From positions 25,679,001 to 25,743,000 of the forward strand of contig CAMQGK010000567.1 in the NCBI GenBank assembly GCA_947000775.1: a stretch of 64,000 bases of DNA. The letters run 5' to 3'. This DNA comes from Pterois miles (taxonomy: Eukaryota > Chordata > Actinopteri > Perciformes > Scorpaenidae). Below the pieces are notes generated by a model that saw only the letters and a list, made by a program, of their open reading frames with translations, had not been told where the DNA came from and searched no databases. Both the position numbers and the translations under genes were made by a program. This document shows, piece by piece, positions 47,754-60,200 of the stretch; within the stretch, counting starts at the first letter, position 1; every line of letters begins with the position of its first letter.

Positions 47754-50700
47754 CTGTAGAGGAAAGGGAGGAGACATGAAGTCACAAACACACCACGGCT
47801 ACTGAAAATGAAGTTGAATATATTACACACTTAATTACTTAGGAGATCAATAATTTGACACAGAATTACATCAGAACTGTGCCCATAACAACGGCCTGTT
47901 AAACATAGCAAAGGTCCGCAATACATAGCAACGTTCTGTTACACATAACAACGGTTATACATAGCAAAGGTCCGCAATACATAGCAACGTTCTGTTACAC
48001 ATAACAACGGTCTGTTATACATAGCAAAGGTCTGCTATACATAGCAACGTTCTGTTACACATAGCAAAGGTCTGCTATACATAGCAACGTTCTGTTACAC
48101 ATAACAACGGTCTGTTATACATAGCAAAGGTCTGCTATACATAGCAACGTTCTGTTACACATAGCAAAGGTCTGCTATACATAGCAACGTTCTGTTACAC
48201 ATAGCAAAGGTCTGCTATACATAGCAACGTTCTGTTACACATAGCAAAGGTCTGTTATACATAGCAAAGGTCTGCTATACATAGCAACGTTCTGTTACAC
48301 ATAACAACGGTCTGTTATACATAGCAAAGGTCTGCTATACATAGCAATGTTCTGTTACACATAGCAACAGTCTGTTATACATAGCAAAGGTCTGCTATAC
48401 ATAGCAACAGTCTGTTACACATAGCAACGGTCTGTTATACATAGCAAAGGTCTGCTATACATAGCAATGTTCTGTTACACATAGCAACGGTCTGTTATAC
48501 ATAGCAACATTCTGCAATACATAGCAAAGGTGTGTTATACATAACAACGGTCTGTTGTGTATTGCAGTGCTGTGTTACACATAGCAGCGGTCTCCTATAA
48601 AGAAATAACAGACCATAGAATCGAATATTCAACAAAGACATGGCTGTTACAGCCATGATTACTACAAGTTACTGTGAATTCAACAGAAGAGAGTTTTCTC
48701 TACATACTAAATAATTGTGGACAATTTATCATATTTTTGTGTTTATTTTGAATTTAATGTATGTAAGCTATTGATGGGTTAACAGATAAAACTGTTTTTC
48801 AGTATTTTACAGTGTTTTTTTCCGTGTAAATTTACAGCACAGTACTAGCTTCTGAGTTGCATTACTGCAAATAGTAGCCAGTAATTTACTGTCAGTGCAC
48901 AGTTTTCACTGTAATTCTACAACAGCCTACTGCTAAATCACAGTAAACTAAACATTTGCTGTGAAGAAATAGAGTAATTCTACAGCAGCATACTGCAGAA
49001 TTACAGTAATCTGTTAGACATTTACTGCGAAGTTAGTTAAATACTGTAATTCTATAGCAGCATTGTGCTGAATTGCAGTATACTGATGGGCAGTTACTGT
49101 GATGTTACACTTAAATACAGTGATTCTACAGCAGCATACTGTTAAATCACAGTAATATACTGGCATAACTACTGTGAGGTCACAGGATACAGCTGCGTTT
49201 CACTGCATTTACTGTAAGATAAGATAAGATGAACCTTTATTAATCCCTGGAGGGAAATTTAGAATGTAATTACTCTACTGAATGATACAGAACCTTACTG
49301 TGAAAGTACTGCACATTTTTTTTTGTCAATTTGAACATATATTCAAAGTTAGAGTATTTGTTAATGGCCCTAAAACACACAGAGAGGTTTTGAGGTTTTC
49401 CCTCTTCTGTATTTGTCCTCACATCACTGCAGACCTGCTCTCTGCTCTGCTCTTTGCAGATGATGTGGTTCTGTTGGCTTCGTCAGGCCGTGACCTTCAG
49501 CACATACTGGGGCGCTTTGCAGCCAAGTGTGAAGCGGTCTGGATGAGAGTAGTACCTCAGAGTCTGAGGCCTTGTGGTTCTCTGCTGGGAAATGGAGGAT
49601 TGCACCCTCCAGGTTGGGAGTGAGTTACTGCCCCAACCAAGTTCAAATACCTCTGGGTCTTGTTCACAAGTGAGGGGAAAATGCGGCGGGAGGTGAACAG
49701 GTGGTTTGGTGCAGCAGCTGCAGTTATGCAGCTACAGTACCGGACCGTTGTGGTGCAGAAGGAGCTGAGCTGGAAGGCAAAGTTCTCGATTTACAGGTCC
49801 ATCTACGTTCCGACCCTCACCTATAGTCGTGAGCTTTGGGTAGTGACCAAAAGAATGAGATTCCGGATACAAGCAGCTTAAATGAGCTCCCTTCATAGGG
49901 TGGCTGGGCTCAGCCTCAGAGATACATCTGGAGAGAGTAGAGACACCTCCTTCTCCCTTTGGAGGTTTTCCCATGGATGTATCAGGAGAACTGGATACAG
50001 GTGGATGGTCTATGGGAAAAAGTCTTTTTGGGCCCCATGACGTCATGTAATGGACATGAAAGTTGTAGTACTGCCGTTTGGCCACTACGAACATTGGGAT
50101 CAACGACCAGCGCTCTTCTTTGGGGCTTGGGTTTTCCAGGCATGGTCAACTGGTACGAGGCCTTGGAGTAGACCCAGAGCACACTGGAGAGATTATATAT
50201 CTCATCTGGACTGGGAATGCCTCAGGGTCAAACAGGAAGAGCTGGAAAAACGTTGCTGGGTAGAGGACGTCTAGAATTCCCTGCTGAGCCTGCTGCCCCA
50301 GCGACCCGGATGGATGGACGGATGGATCACTGCAGAATATGGCCCTTCATGTTTGGTTGCGTCTAAACTGTTATAGATTTTCTGAACACAAAAGCTGCAG
50401 GTATACTGCAGATGGGAGCTCACATGTATGAGCTGCACACAAGTATTTCTGTGCAGATCTGTTGGCTGCTAGAGATGGATGCAGCTGGCCAGTGAACCAG
50501 CTCCACTGTGAAAAACAACGCCTACTAATTGCACTGGTGTGGAAGCGACGGCGGCAGAGCGCTTTCTGTCCCCTTATCCCCCTCTGCAGCGCCCCAGTAT
50601 CTCTTGTTCCCCCTCTTTCTCTCTGAACTGCCAGTTGCCCATCCTGAAGGCCTGGACTCAGACCAGCAGCGTCTTTTTTATCTCTCCCTCTTTCTGCCCT

Positions 50701-51233
50701 CTCTTTCTGTTTACCCCCCTTGAGTAACTCGCTCGTTTAAACCGTCAGTCTCGTATGTTTTTCCCCCCATCACCGAGTGCTTCCTGTCTCTCTCGTCTCT
50801 CTTTCCATCCCTCTCTCTTTCATTCTGTCGCTCTCTGATGTAACTGCCCCCATTCGTCTTTTGTTCCCACTCAGCTGCAGCACAGAAACGGTGTTTTTCC
50901 GTCTCCCTGCTCACGGTGCGTATGTACGTGAGCTCACAGGTAACCTGTTAATGAACCTGTGTGGACGTGTCCCTCGTAGAGCTGCAGAGAAGCCACAGCT
51001 GAAGGCAACATGTGTGTTTCATCGATGCGTGTGTGTTCCCGCCCTGAAAGCGAGTGAGTGCAGGCAGAGGGAGGATTTCAGAGGGGGGACCCATGGGTGG
51101 GGTGGTTGTGTGTGCGTTATGTGTGTCTGCTCTTCCCTTTGATTAGGCTGCTCAGCGTAAATTGGCGCAGCACAGACCCACACAGACCCTCAGATCCCTC
51201 AGATGATGACAGCTCTGCCTCAGCCCGCTAACA

Positions 51234-51274
<41 letters not shown>

Positions 51275-54200
51275 TGCTCTCCTTTTCTTTTCTTTTTTTT
51301 GACTCCCTGTTTCACATACTCTATTTCTGCCGCTTAGACGTGGGAGTTGAGGTGAGGAGTAGAGAAGAGATGAGAGGGAGGAAGGGATGAAATATGGAGG
51401 GGGAGCTCGCTGGAGATGAGAGGTGAACAGAGTGAGGGAGCTGGAAACAGCAGGGGAGCGTACAAGCAAAAATAAGGGGAAGAAATAACAAGAGGAGGAA
51501 GGAGAGAGAGAGGGTGGAGGATAGCAGGCGGTGATGCTGGGTGGGGTGTTTTGATCAGCAGCTTTTCATCGCTGTCAGTCTGCACAGAGGAGAACAGGAA
51601 GGGAAGAGAGGGAGGGAAGGATAGAGGGAGGGAAGGATGGAGGGAGGGAGGTGGGAAGGATGCAGGGAGGGAGGGAGGAAAGAATGGAGGGAGGAAGGGA
51701 GGGAGGGAGGGATGGATGCATGGAAAGAAGGGAGGGAGGGAGGGAAGGATGGAGGAAAGGAGGTGGGAAGGATGCAGGGAGGGAGGGAGGGAGGAAGGGA
51801 GAAAGGGAAGGATGCAGGGAAAGGAGGGAGGGAAGGATGCAGGAAGGGAGGGGGGAAGGCTGCAGGGAGGAAGGGAGGGAAGGATGCAGGGAGGAAGGGA
51901 GAAAGGGATGGATTCAGGGAGGAAGGGAGAAAGGGAAGAATGCAGGGAGAAGAGGGATGAAGGGAGGGAAGGTTGCAGGGAGGGAGGGAGGAAGGAAGGA
52001 AGGAAGGAAAGAAGGAAGGAAGGAAGGAAGGAAGGGAAGGATGCAGGGAGAAGAGGGAAGAAGGGAGGGAAGGATGAAGGAAGGGAGGGAGGGACGGGTG
52101 CAGGGAGAGGAGGGAGGAAGGGAGGGAGGGAAGGATGCAGGGGGAGGAGGGAGGGAGAGAAGGATGCAGGGAGAGGAGGGAGGGAGGGAAGGATGCAGGG
52201 GGAGGAGGGAGGGAAGGATGCAGGGGGAGGAGGGAGGGAAGGATGCAGGGGGAGGAGGGAGGGAGAGAAGGATGCAGGGAGAGGAGGGAGGGAAGGATGC
52301 AGGGGGAGGAGGGAGGGAGGCTACTGCCACTGCTGCCTCAATGCACCGCTGCTCCCTGCTGAATGTCAGCATCTCTTCCTCGCTCCTCCTCCTCCTCTTC
52401 CTCCTCCTCCTCCTCCCTCTGCATTTGACCTTCCTCCCTGTGCTGCAGTGTAAATTTTCCGCCACCAGATGGCGTCTGTCTTACAGGAAAGTTGACTGGA
52501 CTGTTCGGGTCGTTATGCGCGTCTATATCTGTTCTGTCCTTGTTAGAATTAAACAGAACTGACAGTTTATTCAGTAAATCTTCATTTTACAGGTTGTAAA
52601 TATCATAGTAATAATTAACAAGTGACCTCAGAAAACTTCTTTAGAAGTACTGCTAATTACCCCAATATTTACCTCAAAATTCATCAAAAATTACTTTATT
52701 ATAAACATTATTTAATATTGTTTATAATAGCTGGTAATTTATTTAATACGTTCCCAGGAAAAGAATGCAAAGTTAACTGATGCTTTATTTCCATGTCTGC
52801 TGATAAATAAATAATAATTATTGGGGATGCACCGATCCGACTGATACCAATACCTGGGCTTTGGGTACCAGCTGATACCGAGTATTGATCTGACAAAAGT
52901 GTGTGATTAATAAGCTATATGCCTCACTGTGTGGGAGTGACTGGGATCATGTGTAAGACAACATCAGGCTTTACTTACACATAACTGTCATAAATTTGTA
53001 AAATAAAATGTGACAAATCCATGCATAAATATAATTATTTAATTATTGTTTATTATTAAAATAATAAGTTGTACAAAATTAAGTAAAAACAGTCAAAATT
53101 AACAGGACTTACAATTCAGGTGTAAACACTTTTAATGCAGCAACAAATTGGTCAAAATTTACAGGAATAATGTATATATGTATATAACATTAATTGAATT
53201 GATCAGCTCCTCTGTCACTGATATCTGATCCAGCAGTTTTAATCCGTATCAGTCTGATATCCAAGCTAGTATCGGTGAATCCCAAATAATCAGCAAATAA
53301 CTTATTTGAAATGTCTTTAAAAACTCCCTGACCTGTGGACCTGTAAAACTGCCGTTTATGTTGAACTCCAGAATAAGTTCGGAGCCCCTCTGCCTTCATT
53401 TCTTCTTCTGTGGTCCCTATTATAAATCCCTTTTGGCCCTTCTGCTCTCCCCGTCTGTATAATTAACCTGTGGGAGAGGTGGTGGATTGCTATGTCTATG
53501 CCGGCTCTGTTTCCAGATGTGTGTTTGTCAGAATAAACAGAGGCTAACTATAAAGAGATCCCGGTGTAGCAGCATCTTTACTATCTGACCAACACAACCC
53601 AGAAGTCCACCGGTTACATGTTCATAGTAACACCAAAATGGTGACCCACTGTATTAGCAGTGGTCTGACTGAGTAATACACAAAGAGCACACCTGGTTGA
53701 TCTGGGTTTAGCTTGTCAAGGTCACTGGAACATACTGACTTCCCTTATGAAACAGAAGTATACTTCAAGTTTATTTTATGATGTAAACTTAACCCTCTGA
53801 GACCTGTGATCTCGACTGACTTTACCATGTTGGGAAGGAGGTTAAATAACGCTCCAAAGCTGGGCTGCATATTAGTGAGTAAAAACTGCCATGGCCATTT
53901 TCAATGGGGTCTCTTGACCTCTGACCCAAAGATATGTGAATGAAAATGGGTTCTCTGGGTCCCCACCAGTCTCTTTACAGACATGCCCACTTTATGATAA
54001 TCACATGCAGCTATTTTCATGGAATATACTGTAAATGTGTTATTTTCGCCTATACTAAAATGGTGTGTTTGAATATTTCTGCATACTGGGGTCCCTAAAC
54101 AGTCAGTCTAATTACATAAATTTGGTCTCAGTGTGAAGCTGAGACTCTTGTGGATCCAATGAGTTCAACTGTATTCATGTGTGATGATGTTAGTCCCCAG

Positions 54201-57200
54201 AGGAGTCATTTCCTTGTAGTGACTCCATTTTTTGAAGCTTGACCTCCCTATATAAACTGACCTGTGGTGACCTCTAGGATAATAACAGCCTCATGAAACT
54301 TTACAGCTACAAACTACAGACCTGGAGCATTCAGAGGATGGATGGCTTCACTAGCTAGACTGACAATAAGGAGGTTTCAGCGCAGTTTCCACAAGAGAAG
54401 TGCCATCCAATAGCCGAAAAATGCAATTCTTGCATAAATCTTAAAATGTCATAAGTTTTTGATCCCAAATCACAGCATGACTTTTTCTGTGGTGTTCCTT
54501 GGTGTCTTAATGTTGTAATTTGGAGGATTATTGATCATTTTTATCAATTCTTGAGTGGTAAAAAAAAATGTTAAATTTAGCAAATCAAAACGAAGTTGTA
54601 GTTTGGTTGCTCTCACCTAAAGAAGTTGGAGTTTAGTTGCCTAGATCTAAAGAAGTTGGAGTTTTGTTGCCTAAACCTAAAGAAGCATTTTTGTTTGTGC
54701 TCATAACGTGAAGTTTCTTTCAGTTTACGACATAGTAGGTGTAGAAGGCCCCTAATGACCCACGTCTATGGTGCTTAATTTAATGGCCTGATAACAGTCT
54801 AATCGGATGCATATTTAAAACCCTGAAAATGGACAGTGTCAGGTTTAATATGCATTCATTCACTTATTTCCTTACCTCATGTTTAGGACATTTGATGGAG
54901 AAGTCATCCTCGTGGAATGTGCAGCCTATCGGCAGGGAGAGAGACAGGAAACGGAGGGAATAAGACACAGTGTCACAGATGGACAATAACAAAGACTGAA
55001 ACAAATAGCTTGATGCAAATACACGACAACAACCCCCACCCACCCCTCAAAAAATGACAACAAGGTAGGGTTAAAATGAAAAATGAGAGCGAGCGAGAGA
55101 GAGAGTGACAGAAGAGAGACTGAGTGGATAAATTGCGACGCCGGCAGACAGTCAGATATGAACGGTGCACTCAGCAGGATTAAAAAGGGGCCTCGCTCGG
55201 CTCCCTGAGCTGGCGAGGCAGACGTGGCGGGCCTTCTAATCCTCACACTGTACTTCCTTGGCATGAGGTAATGTGAGGGGAAGCCATACAACACACATGC
55301 TGCTCACACACAACAACTACTGACACACACACAAGCGTCGAAGGGAGCGTGGTTGCAAATAGGGAAGCATAAGAGGCAGCATTCCCGCAGGCACATAACG
55401 TGGACTAACGGCGTTCCGTACACTTTTCACCCTTCAGCGTCACGCCAGCGGGCACCCGTCTGTCGCTAAGAGCCTGACAAGCAACTTTGTTTGCTCGTTC
55501 TCTGGGGGAATATCCCTTAAGCCGAGCATACACTGTACGATTTTAGAAATATTGTTGTGTGTCCTGGTCCTACTGTACAAGTAGATTGTTTACGATGTAA
55601 AACCAAAGCTCACGATTCATGTGCTCACACTGTACGAGCAAAATAAAATAAAAAACAAAGCTCCTGTGGGCCAATCTGGCTGTTCACTGTTATCAATAAA
55701 GATCGGTTTGTGGCCAGAAACAGTCTAAAATCGTACAGTGTATGCCCAGCTGTCGCCAGTCTACACTTTGATTGATTTGATTGTGTTTTGGACCAATAGT
55801 TTTTGAGAAAAGTAGAGAAAAGTACAGTGTACCGTACAAAGCATATAATATGATTTCAGCGGCGATTAATGACAATTTTAAACGTCAAAATATTTAAATT
55901 GTATAATAATTTGTTAACTTTTATGACCTACACTGCTGTAATATCAAAAATAGGGTGCAGGATTACGCTCAAAACGTCTCTGCTGACAGTTCAAAGCAGT
56001 CAGTGCGTGCCACTGATATTAAAAATGCCTGTTTCAAAGCATTTATTCAACAAAAGGTAACATATTTCAGTCTTCCTTGAGGGACTACGCGTGCCCGATC
56101 GTCAAGATTTTCCATGGATCGCCATCTTCTGTGTAGTCCGGTCCACACAAATCAGCCTCTGTAATTTGCTGGCTTTCCACACAGGCAACATGTAAGGCAC
56201 CTCTCGGATTTTACCAGGGGTCCTTGCAGCATGGCATTAGTGCGTGGCACTACTTTTGCAACACTGAAAGGATTCCTCATTCAGAGTATGCCCTTTTTTC
56301 TGCATCTCTGAAATATTACTGTGTCCTCAGGCTTGTTGACTATAGCACACCCCGAAGAGAAGTCTCTGGAGTTATTAATCCAGATATAAGGACAGAACGA
56401 CAGTTTAGGATTTTGTTGGACTGGTTTGGGCCTGATTCGCCTGTCATGACAGACTTGCTGCTGCAGCGCCAAGCAGTCAGTGCGCACCATTGATGTTAAA
56501 AATGCCCATTTCAAAGCATTTATTCAACAAAGGGTAATATATTTAACAATTTGTGATAGCATAATAATCATTTCATAGACTACAGTACTGTGAGAAGCAT
56601 AAATCAAGTTGAAATATACTTCTTCGCTGCTCTAGCTGTAGTTGGGACGACAGCTCACAAACTTACTGAAATCTCACAATGGTGGAGGTTGCTTGCTTGG
56701 TCCGGCATGAAAGAGGGGGAACTGAGGATGACACCCATATAAATTTTATTCATTTGTTTAGCGATTGGCGAAAAAAAGTTCATCTGTACGGAGCATTGTT
56801 AGTAGTTTGTGTAAGTTAAATGCGACACAGTCAGTCCCCACACAGCAGAATGGATGGACGGAGCCACGGGGGTTGTGGTCAATAATGCCCACATGCACAC
56901 CCTCCTCCCTCTTGCACACTCCAGGGTCCCACTTTCCTCTCATCATCCCCTTTATTCAAACCTCCTCTCCCTCCTTCCTTTCCTCTTTTGCTCTCCCCTA
57001 GCACTCAGACATCTCTTCTCACACTCAATAATGTTACTTCCTGATGCATTTTCCCTCTCTCATTTTATCCACTTTCCCCTCCCCTTGTCGCTTTCTTCCC
57101 TCTCCTTTCATTTTCCTACCTGCCTCAGTTGTTCCCTTCCCCATTTCCTTGCTTCAATTTCCCCATTCCCAAATTTCCCTCCTTATTTCTCCTCCTTCTC

Positions 57201-57221
57201 CCTGGCTTTTCATCCCTTGTT

Positions 57222-57298
<77 letters not shown>

Positions 57299-60200
57299 GG
57301 CTGTGGTCTCTTACCTATCTCTTTGGCGCAGACATAGTGGTATTTATGAGAGCAGCCTCTCCAACAGCAGCTGAGGGACGCCCCCACAATCTGGCACTTG
57401 TAGCAGCTCTGGGGTTAGTCAGACAGACGGACATATGGACCGAGAACCAACAAAGAAACAAACAAGTTGACCAATAGAGGGACATAAGTGGGAAAAAAGA
57501 GGAAAAAATGTCAATTTCTCAAAGAAGCTGCACTGTATCTCTTTGAACTTCCATGAGCATGCACACATTTCACAATAAACTAATTGCTATCGTACCATTT
57601 GGGCTGAGTTGTTGGCAGCCTCCCTCAGTCCGTATAGCCTCCCAGCTACCATAATTACCCCCTTGGTCCAGATGGCACAGTTTTCATGGGCCCAGTGCTC
57701 CTTAGCCTCTGCCTCCACTTGTAGCCGTTGGAACATGCTGTCACCACCCTCTTGGTCACTTGAGGCCCCCGTGCTGATGGCCTGGAGCTGCTTCATCCTC
57801 CTGAACCTCTCTCGGAGAGTTAATCTTCGCGGACCACCCTCCTGACCCATTCTCTCCACTCTTTCTGCCCTTCGGTGGCGCCAATGATGGTACCTGCTGC
57901 TACTGCCCTCTTGAGTGGATGTCTCGGTATTGCCCTCCTTTTCTGTGCCACCCTTGCTCTTTGAGGAGTTACTTGGTTCTTCGCTGCTGCTGCTGCTGCT
58001 ACTGCTGGCTTTCTGTGACTCTTCCCTGATGGACTCTGTATGCCCGATCGTCAAGATTTTCCGTGGAATACCATCCTCTGTGTAGTAGGGTCCACACAAA
58101 TCACCCAGGTCTCTGTAATTTGCTGGCTTTCCACACAGGCAACATGAAAGACACCTGTTAGTGAGATTTCTTTTTACCAGGGGTCCTTGCAGCATGGCAG
58201 CAGTGTGTGGCACTACTTTTGCAACAGTGAAAGGATTCCTCATTCGGAGTATGCCCTTTTTTCTGCGTCTCTGAAATATTACTGCATCCTCAGGCTTGTT
58301 GACTATAGCACACCAAGAAGAGAAGTCTCTGGAGTTATTAATCCGCACATAAGGACAGAAAGACAGTTTAGGATTTTGATGGACTGGTCTGCGCCTGATT
58401 CTTTTCACAGAAATGATCTCAGTCTGTTTTTCCGATATTGTTACTACAGGACCCACAATGCATGTCTCTGGTTCCTCCTTCTTTTCTCTCTCTCTTCTTT
58501 CCATTTCTTCTTTTTCTCTCTCCTCTTTTTCAGCCCCCTCACATCCTGCAGCTCTCACTACTGCCTCTATAACCTCCATCGCGTCTTTCATCCCAGGCTT
58601 TGGCCCAGGCTTTTTGTGGACCTTCACCGGCTTGCCAGGTATCTGCTCTGTTGAGGCTTTGCCTCGTTTCCTCTGAGTTGGATTTGCAGATGGTTTTCTG
58701 CCTCTCCGAGGTTTCTGAATGGGTTCTGTGCTGGTAACCTGGGGGGCTTCTGTGATCTCATCTGTGCTGATTGGCAGAGGTACTGTGGACTCTGTGGGGG
58801 TTACTTCTTTCTCTTCCACCCTCTCCTGTTGTTGTTCTGCTGTTTCAATATTTGTCTCCTCGACTATCTCTGTTTCTTCTAGAGGGGCTTGGCCTTTTCT
58901 CTTCTTTCTCCTCTGTTTTAGGTGCATCTCATGGTTGTTTTTAATGGCCCTCTGTTTGGCTAGCCTTGGTGTTGTAACAATTAGGCTCCCTGCTTCCAAG
59001 GCTACTACTGAGGCATCTGTGCTCTCCACCATGGCCCACCTCTTCCTTTTTGTTCTGGCGGACTTAGTGGCAGCAGAAGATACACCTTCTGAGGCCTGTT
59101 GTGTCCACTCTCCTGGAGCCCTGAGTTCCTCTGGGGCCTCTATTGAGCTCCAAGCCTTGTTAGCTCCGACATCCTGCTGTGTCCCTGTGTGTTTAGTGTT
59201 TTCTTGTCTTGTCTCCTCCTTATTTACAACCTCTTCTTCCACCTGTCTCACCTCCTCTGGTGTTGATGCCTCTTGACTCACCTCAAGCTTTTCTCTGTCT
59301 TGTGTCACCTCCTTTTTTCTCACCGCTCCTTCCTGGTGTTTCACCCCTTCTTGTTTAGACTCTATGCTTTTCACTTCTCCTTCTGTCACCTCAGTGCTAT
59401 TTGTGACCACAGGTGTCTCACCTTCCTTTAAGACATGTTGAGGCAAAGCCTTGCCAGTCACATCATCACTTAGATTGCTGTCTATTTGGGGAATTAGGAG
59501 GTGTTTTTTTGAGCTTGGAGATGTAATTTTCTGCACCATGGCCTCATATTTCTGTCCTCTGCCTTTGCGTGGTGGGAGAACTTTTGTTTTAGTGGGACAC
59601 TGAGGAGGCACCACTGGCACATCGCTAGTGATGTCAGGTTCGCTGATGTTGGGAGAGGAGTCTTTGGGTGGGGGAGCAACCACAGAGGCTTTCTTGGGTG
59701 CCCCTCGCTTTCTTCTGGGCCCCCGGACACCCTTCTCTTTAGGTGGAGAGACAACTTGTTCCAGCAGAGGGGGTTGAGGTGGTAAGGGTTTTGGTTTGGG
59801 CTTTGGTCCCCTCTTTTTTTTTACTGGTGTTGTAGAAAGTTCTGGGCTAGGTTTCCGTTTTAGAGGAAGTGATGTCTTTTCTTCAGACTGCTCAGTTGCG
59901 ACTGGTGGGGCAGATGTGTCTGCAGGGACATCTGTGTTTTTGACTGCATTAGAAATGGGAGGTTGAGTTTGTTGCACAGTAACAGGCTCCTTTACTTTTG
60001 GAGAATCATCACTGGTTTTAATTTCAGTTTGCGTCTGGGGCAGAGTATCTTCTACAGTCATTTTTTCTTTTTCTTTTGACAGTTTTTCTTGCGAGGGCTT
60101 TCTGGATCTCAAGACCATGTTCTTAACCTCCTTCTCTGGTGCCTTAACCTCGTGGTTTGCTTGTTTTTCTTCCTGGTTCACTGGTTTTACATCCTGGTTT

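Noticed and set aside
47880..48600. A CRISPR-like array
   Set aside because: The units are contiguous 20-mers with no unique spacers, in a vertebrate intron. It is a satellite.
49282..50274. A possible functional reverse transcriptase gene
   Set aside because: The RT-like sequence is broken over several frames, lacks the endonuclease and most of the RT core, and ends in a LINE-type tail. It is a dead fragment.
51551..52562. Two overlapping open frames of about 300 codons rich in Gly, Arg, Glu and Lys, and an antisense Pro/Ser frame
   Set aside because: They follow from a GGGA/GGAA purine repeat in an intron, which lacks stops in several frames. There is no conserved domain and no splice or start context.
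57595..59276. Open frames of 60-185 codons on the + strand opposite rai1
   Set aside because: They are shadows of the rai1 coding exon, whose frame is long and conserved.
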